Part shown: piece after piece, positions 1 to 8,735 of the stretch
How the letters are laid out: every line of letters starts with the position of its first letter
Position numbering within the stretch: the stretch's first letter is position 1
NCBI RefSeq assembly: GCF_001463885.1
Contig: NZ_BBWQ01000006.1
Location: 1-64,000 of the forward strand
Length of the DNA: 64,000 nucleotides
Direction: 5' to 3'
From: Aureimonas altamirensis
GTDB taxonomy: Bacteria; Pseudomonadota; Alphaproteobacteria; Rhizobiales; Rhizobiaceae
Translations under genes and position numbers: made by a program
Notes under the pieces: generated by a model
The model's database searches: none
What the model saw: only the letters and a program-made list of their open reading frames with translations
What the model was told of the DNA's origin: nothing

Positions 1-30
1 GGCCTGGCCGCCGCGCCATCCATGCCTTGA
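1..30 (+). CDS. 3' end of an upstream suf gene (probably sufD), partial
   Basis: The first 30 bases read in frame 1 as nine residues ending in Pro-Ser-Met-Pro and a TGA stop, 21 bases before sufS. In suf operons sufD normally lies directly before sufS, so this is probably the SufD C-terminus. Nine residues cannot prove it; the call rests on position and reading frame only. Confidence 0.35.
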   Translation, partial: GLAAAPSMP

Positions 31-51
31 AACCGAAGGACTCGACCGCCG

Positions 52-1293
52 ATGACAATCGAACTGGATAAACGCGCCCGGTACGACGTCGAGGTGATAC
101 GCCGGGATTTCCCGATCCTCGAAACGGTGGTGCACGGCAAGCCGCTCGTCTATCTCGACAATGGCGCATCGGCGCAGAAGCCGCAGCAGGTGCTGGATGT
201 GATCCAGGACACCTATGCCCATTCCTACGCGAATGTTCATCGCGGCCTGCACTTTCTGTCGAACAAGGCGACGGACGCTTTCGAGCTGTCCCGCGAAAAG
301 GTTCGCCGCTTCCTGAACGCCGGGCACGCGGACGAGATCGTCTTCACCCGCTCGGCGACGGAATCGATCAACCTCGTGTCCTATGGTCTTGCCGACGACA
401 TCGGCGAGGGCGACGAAATCGTGCTGACGGTGATGGAGCATCACTCCAACATCGTGCCGTGGCATTTTCTGCGCGAGCGCAAGGGGGCGAAGCTCGTCTT
501 CGTGCCCGTCGCCGAAGATGGCTCCATCGCGATAGAGGATTTCGCAAAGGCCATCGGCCCGCGCACGCGCCTTGTGGCGATGACGCACATGTCCAACGTG
601 CTGGGCACGGTGACGCCGGTGCGCGCGGTGGTGGAGCTGGCCCATGCGCAGGGCGTACCGGTGCTGGTGGACGGCAGCCAGGCTGCCGTGCACATGCCCG
701 TCGACGTGCAGGCGCTCGGTTGCGACTATTACGTGTTCACGGGGCACAAATTGTACGGGCCGACGGGCATCGGCATCCTGTATGGCCGGGCCGAGGCGCT
801 GGAAAGGCTGCGCCCCTTCAATGGCGGCGGCGAGATGATCTCCGAGGTGACCGAGGATTCCGTCACCTATAATGCGCCGCCGCACCGCTTCGAAGCCGGT
901 ACGCCGCCGATCGTGCAGGCCATCGGCCTTGGCGCGGCGCTGGATTATGTCGAGGCGGTGGGCCGCGAGCGGATCGCCGCCCACGAGGCGGAACTGGGCG
1001 CCTATGCCCATCAGCGCCTGTCCGCGGTCAACAGCCTGCGCATCTACGGCACGGCTCCGGGGAAGGGCGCCATCGTGTCCTTCGACCTGGAGGGCATCCA
1101 CGCGCACGACGTGTCGATGGTGATCGACCGGGAGGGCGTTGCGGTGCGCGCCGGCACGCATTGCGCGCAGCCGCTCTTGCGGCGCTTCGGCGTAACCTCC
1201 ACATGCCGGGCCTCCTTTGCTATGTACAACACCATGGGCGAAGTCGACGCACTCGCCGAGGCGCTGGAAAAAGCCAGACGCTTCTTCGCTTGA
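52..1293 (+). CDS. sufS: Cysteine desulfurase SufS
   Basis: This is a pyridoxal-phosphate enzyme that removes sulfur from cysteine and supplies persulfide to the SUF iron-sulfur scaffold in the cytosol. The 413-residue length is normal for group II cysteine desulfurases. The N-terminal YLDNGASAQKP motif, the PLP-binding lysine in TGHKLYGPTG (Lys233) and the persulfide cysteine in RAGTHCAQP (Cys371) are all present. It is followed 11 bases later by a SufT-like gene and then a sufA-type gene, which is the usual alphaproteobacterial suf tail. No SufE-like gene is seen in the window. Confidence 0.97.
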   Translation: MTIELDKRARYDVEVIRRDFPILETVVHGKPLVYLDNGASAQKPQQVLDVIQDTYAHSYANVHRGLHFLSNKATDAFELSREKVRRFLNAGHADEIVFTRSATESINLVSYGLADDIGEGDEIVLTVMEHHSNIVPWHFLRERKGAKLVFVPVAEDGSIAIEDFAKAIGPRTRLVAMTHMSNVLGTVTPVRAVVELAHAQGVPVLVDGSQAAVHMPVDVQALGCDYYVFTGHKLYGPTGIGILYGRAEALERLRPFNGGGEMISEVTEDSVTYNAPPHRFEAGTPPIVQAIGLGAALDYVEAVGRERIAAHEAELGAYAHQRLSAVNSLRIYGTAPGKGAIVSFDLEGIHAHDVSMVIDREGVAVRAGTHCAQPLLRRFGVTSTCRASFAMYNTMGEVDALAEALEKARRFFA

Positions 1294-1304
1294 AGGACGA
1301 TCCA

Positions 1305-1697
1305 ATGACGGACGCGATGGAACAGAAGGCCGATACGGCGACGGCGGACGTAACCGACGTGCCCCCGGCTTCCGCCATACCGCCGGAAGAACTCGCCCGG
1401 CTGTCGGAAGATATCGTGGCGGCCCTGAAGACGGTGTACGACCCGGAAATTCCGGCCGACATCTACGAGCTCGGGCTTATCTACAAGATCGATATCGAGG
1501 ACGACCGTACCGTCGATATCCAGATGACGCTGACCGCGCCGGGGTGCCCGGTTGCCGGCGAAATGCCCGTCTGGGTCGAGAATGCGGTAAGCTCCGTCGA
1601 GGGCATCCAACTGGTGCGTGTCGAAATCGTCTTCGACCCCCCGTGGACTCCCGAGCGGATGAGCGAGGAAGCGCAGGTCGCCGTCGGCTGGTTTTGA
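1305..1697 (+). CDS. sufT: SUF system protein, DUF59/MIP18 family (SufT-like)
   Basis: A small (130 aa) iron-sulfur maturation factor of the DUF59/MIP18 family, thought to help target clusters to apo-proteins. The conserved core with YDPEIPADIYELGLIY and the TAPGCP motif containing the family cysteine are visible from about residue 43 on; the first 30 residues are an acidic, low-complexity extension. ATG 1305 was chosen because it starts just after the sufS stop, while the open frame upstream lies inside sufS. The gene fits the operon suf...sufS-sufT-sufA. Confidence 0.92.
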   Translation: MTDAMEQKADTATADVTDVPPASAIPPEELARLSEDIVAALKTVYDPEIPADIYELGLIYKIDIEDDRTVDIQMTLTAPGCPVAGEMPVWVENAVSSVEGIQLVRVEIVFDPPWTPERMSEEAQVAVGWF

Positions 1698-1768
1698 CGC
1701 AAGATGCTTGCCTCAAGGCTCCGCCATCGCCATCTTGGGCGCAGATGTACAGGAAAGAGGGTTCGGTC

Positions 1769-2149
1769 ATGAGCCGCTTTGCCATCATGAACCTGACGGA
1801 GGCGGCCGCCGGCCGCGTCCGCGAAATCGTCGAGACGCGCGGCGGTGCGGATGGCGCCGGGCTGCGGATCGGCGTCAAGCGCGGCGGCTGCGCGGGCATG
1901 GAATATACGATCGAGTTTGCCGATGGTCCGTCTGCCGGCGAAGATGTGGTCGAGAAGGACGGCGCGCGCGTCTTCGTGTCGCCCGAGGCCGTGCTGTTTC
2001 TGCTGGGCACGGTGATGGACTTCGAGGTGTCGGTGCTGCGGACCGGCTTCGTCTTCAACAATCCCAACCAGACATCGGCTTGCGGCTGCGGCGAGTCCGT
2101 CGAACTGCGGCCGGCGGATCGCTCCCTGCTGGAGCAGGCCGGAGCCTGA
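1769..2149 (+). CDS. sufA: Iron-sulfur cluster assembly accessory protein, HesB/IscA type (SufA-like)
   Basis: An A-type carrier (126 aa) that binds and passes on iron-sulfur clusters. The conserved cysteine in GGCAG and the C-terminal CGCG pair give the three-cysteine ligand set of the HesB family. ATG 1769 has a strong ribosome binding site (AGGAAAGAGG, 8 bases upstream). An upstream in-frame ATG at 1745 would overlap that site and is less likely. It closes the suf operon. Confidence 0.95.
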   Translation: MSRFAIMNLTEAAAGRVREIVETRGGADGAGLRIGVKRGGCAGMEYTIEFADGPSAGEDVVEKDGARVFVSPEAVLFLLGTVMDFEVSVLRTGFVFNNPNQTSACGCGESVELRPADRSLLEQAGA

Positions 2150-2155
2150 TCCGGC

Positions 2156-2518
2156 ATGGAGCGCGGCGATATCGAGGAGCTGTTCCGCTCCATCGCCGAC
2201 CTTCGCATCCGCCCGCTGTTCGGTGGCAAGGGCATCTATGACGGGGAGGTCATCATCGCCCTCGTCGCCTTCGACACATTGTTTTTGAAATCCGACACGG
2301 CGGCCGAGGCGGACTATGTCGCGGCCGGGTCGACGCCCTTCGTCTACGAGGCCGCCGGGCGCAAGCCGGTGCGGATGCCCTATTATTCCTGCCCGCCCGA
2401 GGCGTTCGACGATCCGGAGATTGCCGCCGAGTGGGTTGCCACCGCCCGCGCGGCGGCGCACCGCACGGTCAGCTCCCGTCGCTCTCGCGCCAGAAGGACG
2501 GCAGGTAGTAACCGGTAA
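2156..2518 (+). CDS. TfoX N-terminal-domain protein
   Basis: A 120-residue protein with the TfoX/Sxy N-terminal domain: an opening helix, the phrase LFGGKGIYDG, then a strand with LFLKSD and a MPYYSCP segment. TfoX/Sxy is a competence activator in gammaproteobacteria, but stand-alone N-terminal domains in alphaproteobacteria have no settled role. It follows sufA by 6 bases and may be co-transcribed. Its last 50 bases overlap the end of the convergent binding-protein gene and encode a basic tail (many Arg and Ser) that looks like read-through rather than domain. Confidence 0.85.
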   Translation: MERGDIEELFRSIADLRIRPLFGGKGIYDGEVIIALVAFDTLFLKSDTAAEADYVAAGSTPFVYEAAGRKPVRMPYYSCPPEAFDDPEIAAEWVATARAAAHRTVSSRRSRARRTAGSNR

Positions 2519-4313
2519 GCGGTGTCCTGTCCGGGTGGTGGATAAAGCTCCAGCGGGCAAGCCACTGATCGGTCAGATAATACAGCGGCACGACGTAGAA
2601 CCCCGAAATGAGGATGCGGTCGTAGGCGCGGACGGCGTCGGTGTAGTCCTCGCGGGTCCGGGCCTGGACGATGGCGTCTATGGCTGCATCGACCGCCGGG
2701 TCGGCAACGCCCGAATAGTTGAATGAGCCCTGCGCATCGCGCGCGGCGCTGCCCCACCGGCCAACCTGCTCGGCGCCGGGCGACAGTGTTCCGTTGAAGG
2801 CAGAAAACAGGACATCGTAGTCGAAGCTCTGCTTGCGTAGCTGGTATTGCGCGTCGTCGGCCTGCCGGACGCCGATATCGACCCCGATGCGCGCCAGCGT
2901 GCGCTGGTAGCCGAGTGCCGCGCGCTGCTGCTCGAGCGTCTGCACGAGGATCTCGAAGGCGAGGGGGCGGCCGGTGGAATCCACGAGACGGCTTCCGTCG
3001 AAGCGGTAGCCTTCCGCTTCCAGAAGGCTCAGCGCCTCGCGCAGAATGCGCCGGTCGCTGCCGGAGCCGTCGGTAACGGGCTGCCGCCACTCTCCGGCAA
3101 GGATGCTGTCGTCGACACGGCCGGGGTATTGCGCCAGAAAGGCGCGCTCGCCGTCGCTGGCGGGACGCCCCAGGCTTGAAAGGGCCGTGTTGTCGAAGAA
3201 GCCGGATGTCCGCTCATACGCCCCGTAATAAAGGTTGGCGTTCGCCCATTCGAAGTCGAACAGCATGGACAGGGCCTGCCGAACGCGCGGATTTTCGAAG
3301 GTCTGCCGCCTTGTATTGAAGAACATGGCGTTCAGCACGGCCGGGCGGCCCGTTTCGAAGACTTCGCGGACCACCGATCCGTCATGCACCGCCGGGAAAT
3401 TGTAGGCGGTGCGCCAGTGGCGCGGGTTCGCGTCGGGATAAAGGTAGAAAAGGCCCTTCTTGAAAGCCTCGAACTGCGAGTTTGAATCGCGGAAATATTC
3501 GACGACGATCTCGTCGTAATTGTCCATCCCACGCTTGGCGGGCAGGTCCGCCGCCCAGTAATCGGGGTTGCGCCGGTAAACGATGCGCTGGCCCGGCTGC
3601 ACCGACGCGATCATATAGGGGCCGGAGCCGACAATCGGCTTCAGGGTCGTGCTGCCGAAGCCGTCGCGCGTGAAGCCGTGTTCGGGCAGAACGGGCAAAC
3701 CCGCCAGAAGCAATGGAAGCTCGCGGTCGGCCTTTTCGTTGAAGGTGAAACGGATGCCCCGCTCGCCCACCGTGTCGATGCGCGAAACGCGCGACAGCCA
3801 GTTGGTGTATTGCGGGCGCACGACGCCCTGCTGCTTGAGCATGTCGACAGTGAAGAGCACATCCGCAACGCGCACCGGCCGGCCATCGCTGAACGTCGCC
3901 TTCGGGTTGAGGGTAAACTCGACGAAGCTGCGCTCGGCATCCGTCTCGACCGATTCGGCGATCAGGCCGTAGAGCGTGAAGGGCTCGTCCGGCGAACGCA
4001 GCATCAGCGGCTCTATCACCAGGTTGCCGAACTCGGTATCGGCGAAAATGCCGCGCGCCGTTGTCAGCGCACCGCGGACCGTGACGGGGTTCAGATTGTC
4101 GAAGTCGCCGACGACGCCATACACCATGCGGCCACCCTTGGGCGCATCCTGCCGCACGAAGGGAAAGGCGGAAAAGCCGCCGGCAAGGGCAGGTTCGCCA
4201 TGCATTGCAATGGCATGCGACGAGGCCGTCCCGGCGGTGGCGGTGCCGACGAGCGAAAGAAGAAGGCAGGCCGCCAGGGCAGCGGCGTGCAAGGCTTTCG
4301 AGGCCAATGGCAT
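2469..4313 (-). CDS. ABC transporter substrate-binding protein, family 5 (YejA-like)
   Basis: A periplasmic solute-binding protein of the oligopeptide family (614 aa). It has a signal peptide (residues about 1-28, ending in an Ala-rich stretch), then MHGEPAL and FPYV-like text (FPFVRQDAPKGG) typical of YejA-type proteins, and GDFDNLNPV as in family 5. YejA relatives import peptides such as microcin C, but the ligand here is unknown. No permease or ATPase gene is adjacent, so the transporter partners must lie elsewhere. The gene ends inside the convergent TfoX-domain gene. Confidence 0.92.
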   Translation of the reverse strand: MPLASKALHAAALAACLLLSLVGTATAGTASSHAIAMHGEPALAGGFSAFPFVRQDAPKGGRMVYGVVGDFDNLNPVTVRGALTTARGIFADTEFGNLVIEPLMLRSPDEPFTLYGLIAESVETDAERSFVEFTLNPKATFSDGRPVRVADVLFTVDMLKQQGVVRPQYTNWLSRVSRIDTVGERGIRFTFNEKADRELPLLLAGLPVLPEHGFTRDGFGSTTLKPIVGSGPYMIASVQPGQRIVYRRNPDYWAADLPAKRGMDNYDEIVVEYFRDSNSQFEAFKKGLFYLYPDANPRHWRTAYNFPAVHDGSVVREVFETGRPAVLNAMFFNTRRQTFENPRVRQALSMLFDFEWANANLYYGAYERTSGFFDNTALSSLGRPASDGERAFLAQYPGRVDDSILAGEWRQPVTDGSGSDRRILREALSLLEAEGYRFDGSRLVDSTGRPLAFEILVQTLEQQRAALGYQRTLARIGVDIGVRQADDAQYQLRKQSFDYDVLFSAFNGTLSPGAEQVGRWGSAARDAQGSFNYSGVADPAVDAAIDAIVQARTREDYTDAVRAYDRILISGFYVVPLYYLTDQWLARWSFIHHPDRTPLTGYYLPSFWRESDGS

Positions 4314-4509
4314 ATCAACGGTCCCCTGGAAATCGATGCTCGCGAAATTATCGGAATATCAGCCGCTTGCCTACCGCGACGGTTGGAGCTATCGCAGCGT
4401 TCCAAGGCATCATGGGTCTTTAAACGGCCTCATTTGCGAAACACGGGCTTACCCGTTAAGGGAACGTCCAGGTGCCGGGACGACAGAATTGCCGAGAGGA
4501 AGACTGGCT

Positions 4510-5142
4510 TTGAAAACCCGCTTCATGAACTTTCACCGCCTTGCCCTTGCCACCGGCTTCGCTGTGCTGGGCACGGCTGTCCTGCCGTCGACCGACGCTA
4601 TGGCGCAGTCCGTTCCGGCCGAATGGTTCAAGGTCTGCACGCCGCAGGGCGAAAACCAGATCTGCAACACGCAGTACACGATGATCGCGGATACCCGCCA
4701 GCTCATCACCGCCGTCAACCTGATCAACGTATCGGGGCAGGTGAACCAGAAGGTGCTGCAGGCCGTCGTGCCCACGGGCCGGGTCATTCCTGCCGGCGTA
4801 CAGTTGCAGATCGACACCAACGCGGCGCAGACGCTGAACTATTCCGTCTGCTTCCCCGACCGGTGCATCGCCGAGGTCGAGCTGTCCGACGCCATGGTCA
4901 ACTCCATGAAGCGCGGCGGAACGCTGAAGGTCACGTCGACCAACTTCCAGCGCCAGCCCAACCCGATCAACGTGACGCTGCAGGGCTTCACCCAGGCCTA
5001 TGATGGCCCGGCACGCGAGCAGCCCGAGCTGGAGCAGCGCCAGCAGCAGTTGAACGAAGCTCTCCAGAACCAGGCGGAAGCCCGCCGCAAGCGGTTCGAG
5101 GACGCACAGAACCAGGCGATCGAAGGCGGCAACGCGCAGTAA
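4510..5142 (+). CDS. Invasion-associated locus B (IalB) family protein
   Basis: An exported protein (about 210 aa) of the IalB family, named after a Bartonella invasion protein but widespread in free-living Rhizobiales. It has a signal peptide ending near AMAQ, four cysteines (as KVCTPQG, QICN, SVCFPDRC) that could form disulfides, and a C-terminal Gln/Glu/Arg-rich helix likely to be a coiled coil. TTG 4510 is preferred because GAGAGGAA lies 6 bases upstream; ATG 4525 is the alternative. A strong terminator follows at 5165. Function is unknown, and no invasion role is implied. Confidence 0.85.
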   Translation: MKTRFMNFHRLALATGFAVLGTAVLPSTDAMAQSVPAEWFKVCTPQGENQICNTQYTMIADTRQLITAVNLINVSGQVNQKVLQAVVPTGRVIPAGVQLQIDTNAAQTLNYSVCFPDRCIAEVELSDAMVNSMKRGGTLKVTSTNFQRQPNPINVTLQGFTQAYDGPAREQPELEQRQQQLNEALQNQAEARRKRFEDAQNQAIEGGNAQ

Positions 5143-5164
5143 CGCGCCAACGCCTGAACGCATC

Positions 5165-5198
5165 AGGGCGCTTCGCGGCGACGCGAAGCGCCCTTTTT
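5165..5198 (+). terminator. Rho-independent terminator after the IalB-family gene
   Basis: A perfect 13-bp stem (AGGGCGCTTCGCG and its complement) with a four-base loop is followed directly by TTTT. It lies 22 bases after the IalB-family stop and before the opposing hspQ, so it probably ends the plus-strand transcript and may also slow the minus-strand one. Confidence 0.88.
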
Positions 5199-5214
5199 GC
5201 TGCCTGCATGAACC

Positions 5215-5556
5215 TCAATTGCGATGGGCGGATTTCAATCGATACTCGCCATCGATAGGGCCGTCGAACATCTCCGCCAGTTGCGGATGGTTGACGGGCG
5301 TCCCGCTTTCGTCCAGCTCCAGATTCTGCTCCGAGACATAGGCGATGTAGTCGTTTTCGGAGTTCTCGGCGAAGAGGTGGTAGAAGGGCTGGTCCTTGCG
5401 GGGGCGCGCCTCTTCGGGGATGGACAGATACCATTCCTCGGTATTGTCGAAGACGGGGTCCACGTCGAAGATGACGCCGCGAAACGGAAACATCCGGTGG
5501 CGGACGACCTGTCCGAGATGGAATCGCGCTTTCTGTATCGGCTGTTCTGGTGCCAT
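5215..5556 (-). CDS. hspQ: Heat shock protein HspQ (YccV-like)
   Basis: A 113-residue HspQ family protein. In E. coli HspQ binds hemimethylated DNA and acts as a specificity factor for Lon. The conserved core is clear: FHLGQVVRHRMFPFRGVIFDVDP, split here as FHLGQVVRHR and FPFRGVIFDV, then PFYHLFAEN and YVSEQNL. It sits 36 bases after the UbiH-like gene on the same strand and is probably co-transcribed. Heat control cannot be judged from the sequence. Confidence 0.94.
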   Translation of the reverse strand: MAPEQPIQKARFHLGQVVRHRMFPFRGVIFDVDPVFDNTEEWYLSIPEEARPRKDQPFYHLFAENSENDYIAYVSEQNLELDESGTPVNHPQLAEMFDGPIDGEYRLKSAHRN

Positions 5557-5592
5557 GTGCGACCGATAGCGCGGCCCGGCAGCCTGTTCAAG

Positions 5593-6786
5593 CTACTCGC
5601 GCCCGCCACGCAACGAACGTGGCAGCCCCGACACGCCGGCACCGGGAACGACGCCCTCCCGCATGGCGAAACGGCGCAGCGGGCTTAGTGCCGAAAGCAT
5701 GCCGAGCCCGGCCGAGCGTGCCACCTGCGCAGGCAGCATGTCGGCCAGCAAAGAGCGATTGAGCAGGTCCACGCCCACCGTGCGCAGCGTCACATCGGTC
5801 TTGCGGCTTGCCTCGTAGTTGGAAAGCATCGCGGCGCCGCCGACATCGTCGCGATGCTGCATTGCGGCCTTCACGATATCTTCCGCATCGCGCATGCCGA
5901 GGTTGAGCCCCTGGGCTCCGATGGGCGGAAAGACATGCGCAGCCTCGCCGACAAGGGCGATGCGCGGCGCGGTGAAACGCAAGGCCTGCGCACCCGAAAG
6001 CGGAAATGCCTGCATGCCGCTTTCCACCCATACGGCGCCGAGCGTGGAATGCAGACGCTCTTCCACCAGGGCCGAGAGCGCTTCGCTGGATAGCGCGCGC
6101 AGCGTCTGCGCCTCATCCGGCCGCTCCACCCACACGAGGGAAGACCGCTGGCCGGGCAGGGGAACCTGGGTGAACGGTCCCGACCGTCTGTGAAACTCGG
6201 TCGAGACGTTGCCGTGCGGACGCGCATGGCCGAAATTGAGCACGATCGCCGTCTGCGGATAGGACCAGCGCCGTATGCCGATGCCGGCGTAGGTGCGCAC
6301 GGGCGAGTTGCGGCCATCGGCCCCGACGACAAGCCCGGCCCGGATCCGCACCCCGTTTTCGAGCGTGAGGCTGACGGTATCCGCACCGCTTTCCATCGAC
6401 TGGAGCAGGCTCTCCTGCCATGTGACGCGCGGGTGCACACGCAGGCGCTCGGCCAGAAGCGCCGTCAGGTCGGCGTTCAGCACATTGATGCCGAAAGCGT
6501 CGAGGCCGATTTCGGCGGCGCGAAACTCCACCGGCGGCGCCCGCAGCAGACGGCCCGTGTCGTCGATGATTCGAAGCACGGCCAAAGGCGCGCCGCGTTC
6601 GCGGACGGGCTTCTCCAGTCTGTGGCGCTGCAGAAAGGCGACCGACCGGCCGAAAAGGGCGGTACTGCGCCCGTCGGATGGCGGCGACGGGGCCGCCAGT
6701 GCGACGTCGAATCCTTCGTCCGCAAAGGCCAGCGCAACCGACAGGCCGGCAAGGCCACCACCGATCACTGCGACGTCTCGTCTCAT
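5593..6786 (-). CDS. FAD-dependent hydroxylase, UbiH/UbiF/COQ6 family
   Basis: A flavin monooxygenase (397 aa) of the family that hydroxylates the ubiquinone ring. The FAD-binding GGGLAGLSVAL is at the N-terminus, GADGRNS in the middle and GEAAHVFPPIGAQGLNLG near residue 290, which is the typical UbiH signature. ATG 6786 puts the nucleotide-binding strand right at the start, as is usual; the frame runs further upstream without support. Which ring position it acts on cannot be told from sequence, because alphaproteobacteria use UbiL/UbiM variants with mixed specificity. Confidence 0.9.
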   Translation of the reverse strand: MRRDVAVIGGGLAGLSVALAFADEGFDVALAAPSPPSDGRSTALFGRSVAFLQRHRLEKPVRERGAPLAVLRIIDDTGRLLRAPPVEFRAAEIGLDAFGINVLNADLTALLAERLRVHPRVTWQESLLQSMESGADTVSLTLENGVRIRAGLVVGADGRNSPVRTYAGIGIRRWSYPQTAIVLNFGHARPHGNVSTEFHRRSGPFTQVPLPGQRSSLVWVERPDEAQTLRALSSEALSALVEERLHSTLGAVWVESGMQAFPLSGAQALRFTAPRIALVGEAAHVFPPIGAQGLNLGMRDAEDIVKAAMQHRDDVGGAAMLSNYEASRKTDVTLRTVGVDLLNRSLLADMLPAQVARSAGLGMLSALSPLRRFAMREGVVPGAGVSGLPRSLRGGRE

Positions 6787-6988
6787 GCCGACTCCGATCG
6801 CTCGTTCCATGCAAGGCGATGTAGCGCATACACACCGCTGTTGCGATAGAGCCAAAGCGCCACGGGAAATATGCGCGCAGGCGTTTTCAAACGCTTGCGC
6901 CTTGCACTACAAGGTGCGACCCGTGAACGTTCACGCCATAGGCTGCCCGGGTGGCGGCACAGACAACAGCGAGGCTTGGTCCGGCACC

Positions 6989-7720
6989 GTGGTGACGACA
7001 TACGAAAAATGGCGCGCATTCTCCGTGCACCTTTTGACAGCCAGCGGAGCCTTCTGGGCCTTCCTGTCCATCATCGCCGCGGCCGAGGAGCGTTGGGTTG
7101 CAATGTTCGCCTGGCTTGGGCTTGCCCTGCTGGTCGACGGGATCGACGGTCCGCTGGCGCGCAGCATCGATATCAAGCGCGTGCTGCCCGACTGGTCGGG
7201 CGACATGCTGGACTCGATCATCGACTACGCCACCTACGTGCTGATTCCGGCCTTCGCCCTGTATCAGTCGGGCCTGATCGGGCATGCCTGGTCGTTCGTC
7301 GCAGCCGCGCTGATCGTCATCACCAGCGCCATCTATTATGCCGATACGCGCATGAAGACGAAGGACAACTTCTTCCGCGGCTTCCCCGTCACCTGGAACA
7401 TGGTGGTCTTCACCCTGTTCGCGGTGCAGCCGCCGGCCATCGTCGCGTTCATCGTCGTGCTGTTCTGCGCCGTCACGACCTTTGCGCCGGTCAAGTTCCT
7501 GCATCCCGTTCGGGTGAAGCGATACCGCATCGTCAATCTCGGCATCTTCGCCGTCTGGTCGGTGCTGGGCCTGTGGGCGCTGTTCACCAATTTCGACGCG
7601 CCCGCTTTCGTGAAGGGCGGGATCGTTCTGACCAGCCTATACCTTGTTTCCATCGGCGCGATCGTCCAGTTCATGGACGGGAGCGGCGCAGACCCAGACC
7701 AGAAGGAACAGTTGGTTTGA
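6989..7720 (+). CDS. pcs: Phosphatidylcholine synthase
   Basis: An integral membrane CDP-alcohol phosphotransferase that joins choline directly to CDP-diacylglycerol, a route typical of rhizobia, Brucella and relatives. The CDP-alcohol motif is present in its Pcs form (DGIDGPLAR, then WSGDMLDSIIDY), and phrases such as FVAAALIVI, AIYYAD and FLHPVRVKR match Pcs proteins. Length from GTG 6989 is 243 aa, like rhizobial Pcs. An earlier GTG at 6923, with AAGGTG 6 bases upstream, would add 22 residues and cannot be excluded. It uses exogenous choline. Confidence 0.93.
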   Translation: MVTTYEKWRAFSVHLLTASGAFWAFLSIIAAAEERWVAMFAWLGLALLVDGIDGPLARSIDIKRVLPDWSGDMLDSIIDYATYVLIPAFALYQSGLIGHAWSFVAAALIVITSAIYYADTRMKTKDNFFRGFPVTWNMVVFTLFAVQPPAIVAFIVVLFCAVTTFAPVKFLHPVRVKRYRIVNLGIFAVWSVLGLWALFTNFDAPAFVKGGIVLTSLYLVSIGAIVQFMDGSGADPDQKEQLV

Positions 7721-8691
7721 CGAAAGCCATTGTCGTTGACGAAATCGGGGGCCCGGAAAAGCTCGTCTGGAAAGAGCATTCCGTAGCTGCCCCCGGCCCC
7801 GGACAATTGCGCATCCGCCAGAAGGCGGCGGGCCTGAACTTCATCGATGTCTACTTCCGTAACGGCACCTACAAGGCGCCGCGCTTTCCGTTCGTTCCCG
7901 GCAAGGAAGGGGCGGGCACGGTGGTTGCCGTGGGAGAGGGCGTCACCTCCTTCAAGGAAGGCGATCGCGTCGCCTATGCGGGCGGCGAGGGCACCTATGC
8001 TGAAGAGGCGCTGGTGCCGGCCGCACAGGCCGTGCACCTGCCGGACGGCATAGACGAGGAAACCGCGGCGGCGGTGATGCTGAAGGGCATGACCTCGGAG
8101 TATCTGCTGCGTCGCACGTTCAAGGTGGGGCCCGATACGGTGCTGCTGTTCCACGCCGCGGCCGGCGGTGTCGGCGTCATCGCCACGCAGTGGGCCAAGC
8201 ATCTCGGCGCCACCGTCATCGGCACGGCGGGCTCGCAGGAGAAGTGCGATATAGCCCGCGAGAATGGCTGCGATTACGTCATCAACTACCGCGAAGAGAA
8301 TTTCGTCGAGGCCGTCAAGGACATCACGCGCGGTCGCAAATGCGATGTCGTGTATGATTCCGTCGGCAGGGACACGTTTCCCGCCAGCCTGGATTGCCTG
8401 AAAAGGCAGGGCCTTTTCGTATCGTTCGGCCAGTCCTCGGGCGTGATCGAGAATTTCGATCTGGCGCTCCTGAACCAGAAAGGGTCGCTGTTTGCCACCC
8501 GCCCCAGCCTGTTCGGCTATACGGCCACCCGCGAGGAGCTGGAAGCGAGCGCCCGGGCGCTGTTCAAGGTCATCGGGTCCGGCGCGGTCAAGATAACGAT
8601 CAACCAGGTGTATCCGATCGCCGAGGCGGCGCGCGCCCATGAAGATCTGGAAAACCGCCGCACGAGCGGCCTTTCGGTTATCCGCATCTGA
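7717..8691 (+). CDS. NADPH:quinone oxidoreductase, zinc-independent MDR family (Qor-like)
   Basis: A 324-residue medium-chain dehydrogenase/reductase without the zinc ligands, like E. coli Qor. It shows GLNFIDVYFR, the PGKEGAGTV segment, and the nucleotide-binding AAAGGVGVIATQWAK. TTG 7717 overlaps the pcs stop by four bases, and AGAAGGAA lies 8 bases upstream, so the two genes are translationally coupled. Members reduce quinones by one electron or reduce enones; the physiological substrate is not known. Confidence 0.93.
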   Translation: MTKAIVVDEIGGPEKLVWKEHSVAAPGPGQLRIRQKAAGLNFIDVYFRNGTYKAPRFPFVPGKEGAGTVVAVGEGVTSFKEGDRVAYAGGEGTYAEEALVPAAQAVHLPDGIDEETAAAVMLKGMTSEYLLRRTFKVGPDTVLLFHAAAGGVGVIATQWAKHLGATVIGTAGSQEKCDIARENGCDYVINYREENFVEAVKDITRGRKCDVVYDSVGRDTFPASLDCLKRQGLFVSFGQSSGVIENFDLALLNQKGSLFATRPSLFGYTATREELEASARALFKVIGSGAVKITINQVYPIAEAARAHEDLENRRTSGLSVIRI

Positions 8692-8696
8692 GTTTG

Positions 8697-8725
8697 CATG
8701 GCGGCGGTATCGTCCCGCCGCCATG
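8697..8725. terminator. Stem-loop between convergent genes, possible bidirectional terminator
   Basis: An 11-bp perfect inverted repeat (CATGGCGGCGG and its complement) with a seven-base loop sits between the qor-like stop and the FMN reductase stop. It has no T-run, so termination is inferred from position only. Confidence 0.4.
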
Positions 8726-8735
8726 CCGCCATCCA